64,000 nucleotides of DNA from assembly GCA_015179125.1 (NCBI GenBank), contig WHVA01000244.1, positions 1 through 64,000 on the forward strand. The letters run 5' to 3'. Positions 55,288 to 64,000 of the stretch are shown here, piece by piece (the stretch's first letter is position 1; each line of letters starts with the position of its first letter). A program made the translations under genes and the position numbers. Under the pieces are notes generated by a model. It did not search any database. It was not told the DNA's origin and worked only from the letters and a program-made list of their open reading frames with translations. Source of the stretch: Gautieria morchelliformis (Eukaryota; Basidiomycota; Agaricomycetes; Gomphales; Gomphaceae).

Positions 55288-56732
55288 GACGATACTCTGA
55301 GCAAGGTACTCTGCGGTTTCCGGTCTTTTCCCTGACAGATCAGGCCACCGCAGGCCTGCAGATTCCGTGGGGGGTGAAGGACGAGGAGGTGGATGGGGTG
55401 TTGAGACAGGTACGGGAGTTCTTGGACACGGCGCAAAAGCCGGCAGGAATGGAGGAGAAGCCGTTGCGACGTTTTCTCAGCTATGCACGGCAGTTCTTCT
55501 TGAAGGGTAGTCGACTGTGGAGGCGGCGGGAGACAGGTTATCATCAGCTGGTTATCGATCCGGAGAAGCGACTCGCCATTATCATGCAGGCACACGACGA
55601 ACTGGGGCACAAGGGGCTGTATTCGACACGGCGCATGCTTATGGACAGATTTTGGTGGCCCGGACTGGAACACGATGTCTCCTGGTTTATCAAAACTTGT
55701 CACGAATGTCAAATCAGGAATACGGCACACCTTTTTATTCCACCAACGCCGTCAATTCCTGCGCCCTTATTCCGCAAAGCATACTTCGATACGGCTCTTT
55801 TCCCAGCTGCGCAGGGATTTCGCTATCTGGTCCAGGCGCGCTGCAGCCTCACGAACTACCCGGAGTGGACGAAGTTGAAGAGAGAGACGGGGGTGGCTGT
55901 GGGGAGGTTCATTTTCGAGAATTTGTTGTGCAGGTGGGGAGGGGTGGAGACGATCGTCACGGACAACGGGGCTCCTATAGTCGCTGGACTCGATTGGCTT
56001 AGCAAGACATACCATATCAACCACATCCGGATCTCACCTTATAACAAGCAGGCCAACGGCATCGTCGAACGCAGCCATCGAACGATCCGGGAGTCCATCA
56101 TCAAGGCGTGCGAGGGGGACCCAACGCGCTGGCCAACAGTTGCGCCATTTGCGTTCTGGGCAGACCGCGTCACTGTAAGGAAATCGACAGGTTATTCACC
56201 GTTCTACATGGTCCATGGGGTAGAGGCAGTCTTACCTTTCGATCTGGCGGAGGCAACGTTCCTTGTGCCCAAACTTGAGAAGCCGCTTACGGACGCGGAG
56301 TTGATTGCAGTTCGCGCACGACAGCTCGAGAAACGCGATGACGACCTGGCGGCCATTCATGACCGTGTTCTAAAAGCACGTTACTCATCGATTGGGCAAT
56401 TCGAGAGGGACCACGCACATACCATACGCAACTACAACTTCGCTCCCGGTACCCTCGTGCTCGTCCGCAACACGCGTATTGAAAACGACCTGTCCCGCAA
56501 GTCAAAACCGCGCTATCTGGGACCGATGATCGTAGTCAGAAGGACTCGCAACGGGGCCTACATCCTTGCGGAACTCACCGGGGCCGCCGCAAAACTCCCG
56601 TATGCGGCGTTTCGTCTCATACCCTATTATCCGCGCTCGCGCACCTGCATCGATGTGACGGCAATTGTTGATCCCACGGAGGTTCCTGTTGATGAGGATG
56701 TGAAGGCGGTGGCGGATGGGGAGGAGGAGTAG
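55155..56732 (+). CDS. Gypsy integrase
   Basis: 525-codon frame overlapping the pol end. Zinc-binding domain HDELGHKGLYSTRRMLMDRF ... TCHECQIRN (HHCC, about 55590-55720), catalytic core with VTDNGAPIVAGLDWLSKTYH and SPYNKQANGIVERSHRTIRE (about 55950-56090), and a C-terminal region YNFAPGTLVLVRNTRIENDL plus SKPRYLGPMIVVRRTRNGAY. Ends PVDEDVKAVADGEEE shortly before the polypurine tract. Confidence 0.9.
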   Translation: MDGHEGGAKSKKERVEREEDKGGNGEGAKKGEERDDARAKKKGVGRYSEQGTLRFPVFSLTDQATAGLQIPWGVKDEEVDGVLRQVREFLDTAQKPAGMEEKPLRRFLSYARQFFLKGSRLWRRRETGYHQLVIDPEKRLAIIMQAHDELGHKGLYSTRRMLMDRFWWPGLEHDVSWFIKTCHECQIRNTAHLFIPPTPSIPAPLFRKAYFDTALFPAAQGFRYLVQARCSLTNYPEWTKLKRETGVAVGRFIFENLLCRWGGVETIVTDNGAPIVAGLDWLSKTYHINHIRISPYNKQANGIVERSHRTIRESIIKACEGDPTRWPTVAPFAFWADRVTVRKSTGYSPFYMVHGVEAVLPFDLAEATFLVPKLEKPLTDAELIAVRARQLEKRDDDLAAIHDRVLKARYSSIGQFERDHAHTIRNYNFAPGTLVLVRNTRIENDLSRKSKPRYLGPMIVVRRTRNGAYILAELTGAAAKLPYAAFRLIPYYPRSRTCIDVTAIVDPTEVPVDEDVKAVADGEEE

Positions 56733-56766
56733 AGAGTAAGCGGTTCTTTCGAGGGGTGGGAGGAGA

Positions 56767-57055
56767 TGTAAGACAGCGTAGCTGTCTAGTTGCGGATGAT
56801 GCGCACACAAGCACCCACACACAGCCGCGGGTGGACAAGTCCACATATCCTATCCTGTCCACATATCTTGTCCACCGGCTTACTCACGTCATGTCCACAA
56901 TACCTTGCTATTTTTAGTTTTCTCATTGTTCCTCCCAGATATAAGTAGTACATTTTACGACGGAATAGATCATCTTTCGAGCCCCCTCTCACTCGCGCAG
57001 CTTTCCTCTAAGTCATACCCATCGAAGCATCACCAGGCCTGAACGACGCCCTACA
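56767..57055 (+). repeat. Gypsy 3' LTR
   Basis: 289 bp, one mismatch to the 5' LTR. Follows the polypurine tract and ends against the hAT right terminal repeat. Confidence 0.95.
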
Positions 57056-57095
57056 CCGCGGCCTGGGCCGGGCCGTGCCCATCACTAATTTGAAA

Positions 57096-57899
57096 TCCAA
57101 CCGCTTAACCCAGGCTTCTTTTCCTGTGATCTGCGAGGTGTTGGTCCGTGTTTCTCAGACGCATTTGCTGAACAGCTGTGCTTTGGATGCCATCTGGTAT
57201 CAATGTTTTGACACGTGGTAGACTCCTGCAGTGTTATAGAAGACCGGGGACTTAACTTAAGTACCTTATGCACCGATAAATCAGTGCAGAAGGTACTAAT
57301 TTTAAGTGCTCGCATACCTGAATTTAAGTACACCGGTTGATCGGCGCAACCCCGAAATCTAGTAGAGAGAATGGTTCTTTCAGAAACAATTCACAATGAT
57401 TTTCAGCCTTATTTGTACTTAAAACTGCAGTTGTAAAACACAGAAAAACAGTGCATTATAGTACTGAAATGCAGTTCTGAAATACATGTAAAAAGAATGG
57501 GATCGGAAAACGGCGCAGGCAGACAAGGCGCGATACGATGCAGGCAGACATGAAAACGACGAGTGGGAGAGGACCAAGCACTGTGAATATGACGATGACT
57601 CACGAGATGACAGCTGCAGGTGTCCCCAAGTGTATAAATCGAGATAAATTCCTGCAGGCTGTTGCGGTTTCATTACCCGCTTGAAGCCTTTCATTGGAAA
57701 CCGATGGAGAACTGACGTTGATGGTTTCTAAATATGTGATTATAAGCTTATTACATGTACGCACCCCATGAAAAATCCACGAAGAATCTGCAGGATATAT
57801 GTAAGGTGTGGTCACGTTCATTGTTCAAAACCTACAGTAGCATAGTCCGTCTTAGTGGTCTGCAGTCGAGTCAGGAGCGGCCATACGACAAATGGCCAT
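57096..57899. other. No gene recognised
   Basis: About 800 bp of host flank to the right of the hAT insertion; short frames only, no motif. Confidence 0.4.
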
Positions 57900-60190
57900 G
57901 ATCTAATCTTTCCCCTGCCCTTGGCTGGTCGGAAGGAACTTAATCGACAGATTATATCGGCTGAGCCAATTGTGTCCTAGTACAATGGAACAGCTAGCAT
58001 CTAGCGAAGTAAAACATAACTTCATGGGCATCCCCAGTAGCGAAACAGATGGACAGGTCCACAACTTGCAAGATTGCCATGTTGGATGACCCATCAAAAA
58101 GGCAGAGCGGAATAGTCAGAATGTTGTGGGTAGGAAGCTTGTGCTTGAGAACAAAGTTGGAATCAAGGAAAAAATGAGTTGAACCAGAGTCGGTCAATGC
58201 AGTAAGGAGGATGTTTATAAATGTCATATATATGTATATATAGCTTAGCTCATCTATATTGCATAAAATATATCACAATTGAGGCAGTTGCCAGCATCTG
58301 TAAGGCATGCTTAATCCTACCCATAAAGTTCTTTCTCACAGTCTGCTGCTCCCCCAGGAAAAGGTGTGTACCTTATTGTCTAAACATCAATAGTTACATA
58401 TCTTTGTACTATACATGCATATTATTTTAAACATACCTTCTTATCAGAGCTCTCAACCATATATAATAATACAGTACAGGTATGGTCCATACTTGCCTCT
58501 ACATTCTATCATCATACATGTAACAAGCTTCATACATACTTTTAATATATAGTCATCCATGTCCTCTCTGAAATTGCTCTGTTATCTCAATACACACCAT
58601 GCTTTAGCACATACAACCATATTTTTAAAATATCAGAACATTCAAAAAAATTTAGAATATCCACAATATACAAGTTGCTCAAAATGATGAACTATGAATT
58701 CGGTTAGGGTTGATATTTTAAAAGATATCTAATATATCCTAGAAGAATGTACATTGTTGTCAATGTGAACATCCTCCTAAATGGAGGTGCGGAAATTGTG
58801 TCGGAGGTGAGAGGAATCGAGAGGGAGTCAGAGGACAAAAGAGTGGATGCGTTGGGTTGAACCTTGTTAATGGGGTCAACACAGCCCTCAGCTCATGCGG
58901 AGGCCGGAGGACTGCTGACTATTTTTTTGCATCCGTAGCAGGAGTCACTTCAGATTTTTCTTCCGTCTTTGCTGCATGGCCCTTGGCTTTTGTAGTGGAA
59001 GAGGTTGCTCAGGTGCATTCATGGGCAATGACCTCCTTCGCCACAGAAGAGACAAAGGTTGTTGTCCATGTGACGCTGGCGTTCTGCATGGGTTAGTTTT
59101 CCATCCTTCCCAAGTTTGTCGGAAAGGTGGGGAGTGGTCTTCTAGGTGTTGGTGTTGGAACCGGAGGCCTGGTTGTTGTTTCAAGGTGCCAGAGTGGAGT
59201 TCCAGTTGCTGGAGCTGGAGCCAGAATTGTTGTTGTTATCATTTCTGGGGTTGTTGTTTCTGGAATTAGTCTTCTTTTTGTCTTTATCAGACTTCTTGTC
59301 GGAAGACTTGTCGTGCTTGCTTTGGGTGGAAGTTTCGCGAGCAATCTCGGAATGTCATTCCCAATAGCATGCATTGATAGATTGGGCTAAGTTGCGAAGG
59401 TCAGTAAATGTGGTGGGTTTTCCTATGTGGGCGATTTCATCCTTGATGCAGGATGGTAGGCCCATATAAAACTGTCGGCAGAGTGTGGCTTCTCCCCATT
59501 GTACTCGAGGAGTGAGCTGCTGCAAAGTGACAATATAGTTAGCTATCTTATGATTGTCTTTCATATGAAGCTTATCGAGTTCATTTTCTGCATTGGCTTC
59601 GATATCAAAAGGTCCAAAGTTGTTGTGAAGGTTGGAAACGAAGTTGGGAAAATCATCTGCCCAGTCAACAACAGCATAGGGGTCCATAAGGGTAGGCTCA
59701 AAATAGTCAAGAGCCATGCCTCAGAGATAGGAAAGGGAATAATTGACCTTTTTCTTGTCATCAGAAAAGGCGTTGGGGCGGTCACAGAAGTTGAGCTGAA
59801 GCTGAACCAGAAAAGGCTGAAGCTTCTTGGGATTGGAACCGTCAAATTGGTTGGCTTCCCTAACTTTTGTCTTGGGGTGTGGTGCTTGAGCCAGGTGCTG
59901 AAGGTGGCGGGCTAGCATAGCGATAGCCTGTGCGAGGTCCAGAGCTGGAGCCTGCGGAACTGGGTTGGCTGGAGTTGGAGGTGGAGGTGCACCTGGGGGA
60001 CTGCTGGGAGGACCGCCTGCCTGGGGGTCCTGGGGGTGATGTGATGGTGGAGGTGGTGCTGGGTGTTGAGATGATCTGTGTGTTTGCTGCTGCTACCCGA
60101 GGAGTTTCCATCATAGATGGGATTGCCGGGGTTGGGATTCGTAACATCTTCAATGTGGCTTGGCAGAAGATCATCAGTAAACAGGTCATT
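57900..60190 (-). mobile_element. Ty3/gypsy gag-protease relic, minus orientation
   Basis: Gag from about 60189 leftward: Ser/Pro/Thr-rich N-terminus (STITSPPGPPGRRSSQQSPR), KVREANQFDGSNPKKLQPFL, SYLRGMALDYFEPTL, GPFDIEANAENELDKLHMKD, VQWGEATLCRQFYMGLPSCI, FTDLRNLAQSINACYWE, then a His/Arg-rich segment (about 59370-58945). Protease remnant at 58230-57910: ALTDSGSTHFFLDSNFVLKH and CSIVLGHNWLSRYNLSI. RT, RNase H and integrase absent. An AT-rich block (58230-58860) separates gag from protease. Broken in several places; old. Confidence 0.85.
58230..58860. other. AT-rich insertion within the gypsy relic
   Basis: About 630 bp of strongly AT-rich DNA (TATATATGTATATATAGC, ATAATAATACAG and similar) without frames. 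Probably a later insertion or decayed spacer; no terminal repeats found. Confidence 0.5.
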
Positions 60191-60208
60191 GACTCAGGAG
60201 CTGGAGGG

Positions 60209-61006
60209 TGTCATGACCTGTCTATTTCTCTTACCCCACTGTCTCTATGTTCCCTCTCGTCACTCCCTAGCATCTTCGCCAGAGTTCTCCGCACCCACCA
60301 ACCACTCCCCCTCTACGTCCACTCTACTTGCTGTTCGCCCCATTCTCTGAACCGCTATTCGCTGCTCGCGCATTTCGCCAGCAGGCACGCCATCAAATAT
60401 GATCGATACCATTCACCCAGCATAATGGTTCATCATTAACCCCATCATCTTCTTACTCCAACCCCTTTGGGTGTTCATATGGCCAAAGTGTGTTCACAGG
60501 ACGTCCCTTCCATAGGTCATGCGGGATCAACCCAGTAGACGAAGAGTCTGTGCAGGGTAGCATGTATGCGGGTCCCAAGACATGGTTTTGTCCACAAGTG
60601 CCTTCGCCACCTATATTCTCCGTCATTTCATGTTCGCATTCTTCCCGCACTCTATTGTATGTTTATTCCATCTACTTAGTATCATGACTGCGCACCCCGA
60701 TCCGACCCTGACTCACGATGGCCTCTTTCCTATTCGCTAATACCTTGCGAGCATTCGATATAAGTAGTTTACATTCGCATGTATATTCTCCAGTTCAATT
60801 ATCATACGTCGTCCATCTTGTGCAAACTTGACCTCGCTGTGATCATCATCTTAAGCCCTCTCTTGGAGATTTCTATCTTCAACCAGCAGAGGACTTAGGC
60901 ATCACCGGTGAGTTCTCATACCTCATCTTTGTTACCTTAGCCTTTGAACTATTTTCTGTGCTGTCGGCGAAGGGATTGTCACTACTTAGACAGCCCTTTC
61001 GTGACA
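60209..61006 (+). mobile_element. LTR, gypsy-type, family A, plus orientation
   Basis: 798 bp from TGTCATGACC to TCGTGACA, related to 21405-22458. TATA-like CGATATAAGTAGTTTACA near 60757. It lies directly right of a minus-strand gag relic but reads the other way, so it is treated as separate. Flanks GAGGG / CCTTG do not match. Fossil. Confidence 0.7.
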
Positions 61007-61020
61007 CCTTGAGATGATAC

Positions 61021-61751
61021 TGTTACATACTGGAAATCCTGGAGAACGGATATAGAAAGGACAGCGGCTTCAACTTATGTGTTGCACCCCTGATGAACTA
61101 TCATCCTAGGTATTTTGGACTTGAGTTTCAGAGATTGGATGAGGCAGAGGTAGGGAAGACTCAGAAGTTGATCTTGGCTGGAGTGTCAACAGTTGGATGT
61201 CAGAGAACAGAGGTCAGAAGAGGAGGAGGATAGTATTGTAAGACAGAGAGAGAGAGACAGAGCACTTGCAAGACTCGCTGTACTAAGAACAGGAGATAAT
61301 GTGAGGGGATTCACGTATCGACGATTATCTGATTGCAGAATGGAGGGCATACATGAGTGGGTTTTTATACAAAACCTGGAATCAACAAGTAATGTGATAG
61401 GACTAAGCAAGTCCAGGGAGAGTGGATGTAACTATGATAAATGGAGTAAGTATCTAATGCAGAACAAGGGGACTACAAGGGGGTGCAGGGTAGAGTCAAG
61501 AACAATGGGAAAAAAGAACAAGGGGTGCATAAGTCTAATGGACAGCAGAACAAACAGAATACCTGATGGACTGGGAATGGTATCTTGCTGTGCTAAGGGT
61601 CGAGCAAGGAGGGCCAATGAATAGAGTCAATCAGGTGTGTTGAAGAACAAGGGGCTGAGGTCGTGGGCTGCTGAGGTTGCAGAATAGGGTCAGAGGTGGT
61701 GCAGAAGTGTTCTGGAGATGGTGGAGATGGTTAGGCGGCATGGTCGTAACA
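61021..61751 (-). mobile_element. LTR, gypsy-type, family B, minus orientation
   Basis: 731 bp, TGTTACATAC at the left and GGTCGTAACA at the right; TATA box on the minus strand (TTTGTATAAAAACCC, near 61365). Only 14 bp separate it from the family A LTR. Flanks GATAC / CTGAC do not match. Fossil. Confidence 0.75.
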
Positions 61752-61924
61752 CTGACTCAGACTGCTCAGTCAGCCCCCTACCTACTCCATCGCATTGTCT
61801 CGCATCATTATGGCATCGTTGTAGCTTGGGGTTGCATACATAAAGGCTCCGTCTGTCTGTACAATAATCAAGTCAAGTTCAGTTTCAGTCTACACTTGTG
61901 ATACCAGGTTCTAAGAGCATATCT
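61752..61924. other. Possible LTR end and primer-binding-like site
   Basis: The sequence ends CTACACTTGTGATACCAGGT followed by TCTAAGAGC, reminiscent of a copia LTR end plus the tRNA-Met type primer site (TGGTATCAGAGC). No paired LTR found. Confidence 0.3.
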
Positions 61925-62125
61925 CTTACAAGAATCCTGGAGTTTGGATCTAAAAGGACAGCGGCTTCAACTTGTGTGTTGTGCGCCCAATGAACTATCA
62001 TCCTAAATATAGAATGGAAGTCAGAAGTCAGAAGAGACGGAGGAGAGAAGGGTTCAAGAATCAAGCTAAGTCAAAGGTTGGAGGTCAGAAGTCAGAAGTC
62101 AGAAGTTTGGAAGGTGGAGAGACCC
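61925..62125 (-). mobile_element. Partial family B LTR, minus orientation
   Basis: Shares AAAGGACAGCGGCTTCAACT, then GTGTGTTGTGCGCCCAATGA and CTATCATCCTAAATAT with the LTR at 61021-61751, which is one LTR further left. A second, shorter fragment of the same family in the same orientation. Confidence 0.7.
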
Positions 62126-62129
62126 GTCT

Positions 62130-62902
62130 CGGTTCCCATGTCCCTTACATCAGTAATAGCAATACGATCTAGGTAAATTGTGAGTGCACAAGAATGAAAT
62201 GAAGCAAAGGCAATCTTACAGTCGATTTCTTCAATAACATCAAGTTTAACATGTGCAATTGCACGAGCGAGCCGAACATTTGGCATGACAACAAGCTTAA
62301 TGAGGTAACTTGACCACTCATCCTTTCCACCCATAGATAGGGAGTCCAATTGGTCCCATTCCAAGTGCCTGTCCACCAAGCTTTTCGTGCCCATCCCAAT
62401 GGAACTTATGGAACGGTTCAACTGCCAAAAGTGGCTTTCACTTGATTTTCCAGCTTTCCGCAAACCTGCACTCAAATTCTTCATTAAAATGGTCATGGAG
62501 AATCTTCCTACACTTGTGGCTGGGACAGCTTCTTAATATCATAACATGAGGATCATAAAGGAGATCATACCGCGATATATGTATGCCTTGTTCCGCTAGC
62601 CTTTGTTTTACTTGCCCAACACCCCACAAGCCCATAATATCATTTTCCTTCACGTTAATCACTGCTTGTGACATATCCAGTCATCGAGTTCATTCTTGCA
62701 GACAGTCGAGTTGCTAAGCTGCTTGCGCAATTGATACAGAACACTTCGCCTGCACATTGTCAGAATAACAATTTTGAGTAAAACCAAATGCCACATACTT
62801 TATCTTAAGACCAAACTTTGCCTCAAGTCGTGTGAGCTGGTCAGGTGCAGGCAAACTTTCATGGGTGTATTGGTCAAATTCAGCTCGAAGCTCGTCCGTC
62901 AT
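62130..62902 (-). pseudogene. Integrase-core domain gene, broken
   Basis: Minus-strand pieces of a basidiomycete gene family with a DDE integrase-like core, often annotated simply as integrase core domain protein: LRAEFDQYTHESLPAPDQLT (about 62890-62830), IMGLWGVGQVKQRLAEQGIH (about 62640-62580), a WDGHEKLGGQALGMGPIGLP-like block (about 62400-62340; first catalytic Asp region), and DEWSSYLIKLVVMPNVRLAR with HVKLDVIEEIDCKIAF (about 62325-62220). The remainder with the other catalytic residues is replaced by the family B LTR fragment. Broken in a few places. Might be a Ginger-like DNA transposon or a domesticated integrase; I cannot decide. Confidence 0.55.
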
Positions 62903-63073
62903 CTGGAGGGTCTGTTGGTGTTGAATATTAGACTAGGCTAAAGCTACCATTCTGCATTACTCACAGAGCTTGTCCCCGTACTGGTTTTTACCTGCGATGT
63001 TGGGCATTGGCGGGCGCACTGGATCACGGATGCACGAGCGCTTTCTGAGCTTGAACGCGGTAAAGGTTGTTGA
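62903..63073. other. Short flank before hAT element
   Basis: No feature; the 8 bp before the hAT end read GTTGTTGA, the expected left target duplication, whose partner lies outside the window. Confidence 0.4.
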
Positions 63074-64000
63074 TAGTGATGCTCTGGGCTCGGGCTCAAG
63101 CCCGAGCCGAGCCCGACCAAGCCCTGTTTGAGCCTGACCCGAGCCCGACCCAGCCCGGTTTGAGCCCACCAAATGGGCCGGGCTTCTAAGTTGCGGAAGG
63201 GAAGCCCAGGCCCTGGGCTTAAGCCCGGGCTTTGCGGCACTTATATGGTACACCTTTGCCTCGATTTGGACCGCAACTGTATATACATTAAACAGAGTTC
63301 TTTCTCACAATTTTCCCTCCTGCCTGAATACATATGTCGGGGATCACCAACAGCAGTCGACCGAAGCGCAGAATTACTGGAACAGAGAAGGTCACCGACC
63401 CCGGCAATGCATCTGTTCCTGCACTTGCTTCACATACTGCTGCCAAACGGCTCGCCGCAGCTAGACTGCCCTCCGCTCCATCGCCAGAGAGCATCGGTGA
63501 ACCGGCTGCAGAGGAGGGATCTGCTCAAACAACTGAAGACAACAGCTCTTCCCGCGTGAATAAGAGGAAGACACTCGACAATCTTGAACTCACCGACTCA
63601 GAAATTGCAGCGGACGAGAGAGAAAATTCCAGTGATTCGACTGGCGGCACCAAAACCCAGCATAAGAAGAAACAAAGGCATAGTAAGCGGCATTTTCTCA
63701 GTTCAGATGATTTAGTAGGCTTACCTTGCATTGTTGCCCAGCTATGAAGCGCCACAAGTCGGCTGTAGATCCCATTGAGGTTGATGCCAACAATGGGCTC
63801 GCTGACATAAATATCGTCGATCTCTCTGCTGCACCATCGATGAAGACGATTCGAAAGGATGCAAATCGCGACCTGAGCGAATTCTTTGAAGAACCAGCGG
63901 CTCTGACTGGCAAGGATGGAAAAGTTCGGAAATGTCGTTCTTGTAAAATCTGTGGGTAAGTGCGTCGGATTGATATCTGGGTTGTGAAACGCGAACCCGG
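63074..64000 (+). mobile_element. hAT DNA transposon, 5' part, runs off window
   Basis: Starts TAGTGATGCTCTGGGCTCGG, sharing TAGTGATG and the GGGCTCGGGC repeats with the non-autonomous hAT at 49450. Subterminal region to 63240 is packed with GAGCCCGA / CGGGCTT repeats in both orientations, likely transposase binding sites. A transposase gene follows at 63334. Confidence 0.8.
63334..63955 (+). CDS. hAT transposase, N-terminal exons with BED-like finger
   Basis: hAT transposase, which cuts and pastes elements with matching ends. Exon 1 63334-63682, intron 63683-63741 (59 nt, GTAAGC...CCCAG), exon 2 63742-63955 followed by a GTAAG donor; the frame is kept (RH-T-MKRHKSAVDP). Residues 1-115 are low-complexity with basic patches (RPKRRITG; HKKKQRH). 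Exon 2 ends in SEFFEEPAALTGKDGKVRKC and RSCKICG, the start of a BED-type zinc finger as in other basidiomycete hAT proteins. No stops or frame errors within view. Start chosen as the first Met after an upstream pyrimidine-rich stretch. The catalytic domain lies beyond the window, so activity is unknown. Confidence 0.75.

Larger units (their letters stand above)
50072..57055 (+). mobile_element. Ty3/gypsy retrotransposon, nearly identical LTRs
   Basis: 6,984-bp plus-strand element inside the hAT. LTRs of 289 bp start TGTAAGACAG and differ at one position, so the insertion is very recent. Both flanks carry CCGC (50068-50071 and 57056-57059), a 4-bp target duplication. Gag, protease, RT-RNase H and integrase are all present in normal order and the element looks largely whole; I count few if any breaks, but cannot say whether it is active. 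A purine-rich tract (GAGGGGTGGGAGGAGA, 56751-56766) precedes the right LTR. Confidence 0.95.
49450..57087. mobile_element. hAT-type element with perfect 8-bp TSD, gypsy inside
   Basis: Left end TAGTGATGGGCAGGGCCCGG and right end GGGCCGTGCCCATCACTA are inverted repeats. Both flanks are ATTTGAAA (49442-49449 and 57088-57095), the 8-bp duplication typical of hAT. Subterminal DNA is dense in GGCTCGGGCT-like repeats in both orientations (49460-49590 and 49970-50070). Without the nested gypsy (50072-57055) the element would be only about 650 bp and has no transposase, so it is non-autonomous. A hAT with the same TAGTGATG start and GGGCTCGGGC repeats, and with a transposase gene, begins at 63074. 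Confidence 0.9.

Noticed and set aside
54416-55730. Antisense frames of up to 382 codons opposite the gypsy linker
   Set aside because: Pyrimidine-rich antisense of a purine tract gives Ser/Pro/Leu-rich frames with no stop; the sense strand carries the real integrase and RNase H motifs.
60209-61006. LTR as the 5' LTR of the minus-strand gypsy relic beside it
   Set aside because: Its TATA box and TGTCATGACC start read in the plus direction, like the proven plus-strand LTR at 50072, so it is unlikely to serve a minus-strand element.
1-64000. CRISPR arrays, tRNA or rRNA genes, prokaryotic operons
   Set aside because: The direct repeats present are minisatellites without unique spacers; no cloverleaf or rRNA core sequence was seen by eye, and gene structure with introns is eukaryotic.

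Overview
The window looks like a repeat-dense piece of a basidiomycete (Agaricomycete-type) fungal genome. The evidence is short GT-AG introns of about 45-70 nt in the few host-like genes, a Tad1/I-like LINE, two Helitron relics, Mutator-like and hAT transposases, many Ty1/copia and Ty3/gypsy copies, and an F-box-type relic of the kind common in mushrooms. No rRNA, tRNA, CRISPR array or prokaryotic operon was seen. Most of the DNA is mobile elements, often inserted into one another.

Layout. 0.3-3.3 kb: decayed Mutator-like (MULE) transposase gene on the minus strand; its 5' part is a tandem array of nearly identical exon-plus-intron units. 3.3-8.0 kb: GC-rich DNA without a recognised gene. 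8.05-10.5 kb: 5'-truncated LINE with poly(A) tail (minus). 10.65-11.34 kb: LTR cutting a Helitron. 11.34-16.16 kb: two Helitron pieces on the minus strand joined exactly 3' end to 5' end. 16.2-23.4 kb: LTR pieces, a 17-18 bp minisatellite, a copia relic and a gypsy relic. 23.6-28.3 kb: LINE tail, an unrecognised spliced gene relic, a solo LTR with a perfect target duplication, and another Helitron 5' end. 28.3-29.7 kb: AT-rich tandem repeat and a second, inverted block of the same minisatellite. 29.7-35.0 kb: young copia element with two LTRs. 35.0-37.15 kb: gypsy pieces in opposite orientations. 37.2-38.7 kb: multi-exon host-like gene that has lost its 5' end and carries one nonsense codon. 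40.3-43.2 kb: a long hairpin and a TIR element. 43.2-44.1 kb: F-box-like relic. 45.3-47.2 kb: the only clearly intact host-like gene, six exons, 537 codons, C-terminal zinc-finger-like motif. 47.8-49.2 kb: large inverted repeat. 49.45-57.09 kb: GC-rich hAT-type element with perfect 8-bp target duplication, containing a very young gypsy element. 57.9-62.9 kb: gypsy gag/protease relic, LTRs and an integrase-core gene relic. 63.07 kb to the end: start of a hAT element with a spliced BED-finger transposase that may be active and runs off the window.

Insertion order can be read in places: hAT first, gypsy second at 49-57 kb; the Helitron before the LTR at 11.34 kb. The host genes share no pathway. 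The surviving zinc-finger gene sits between transposon-rich blocks, and the other host-like genes are truncated or decayed. Functional statements rest on motif recognition by eye; no alignment or database search was run.
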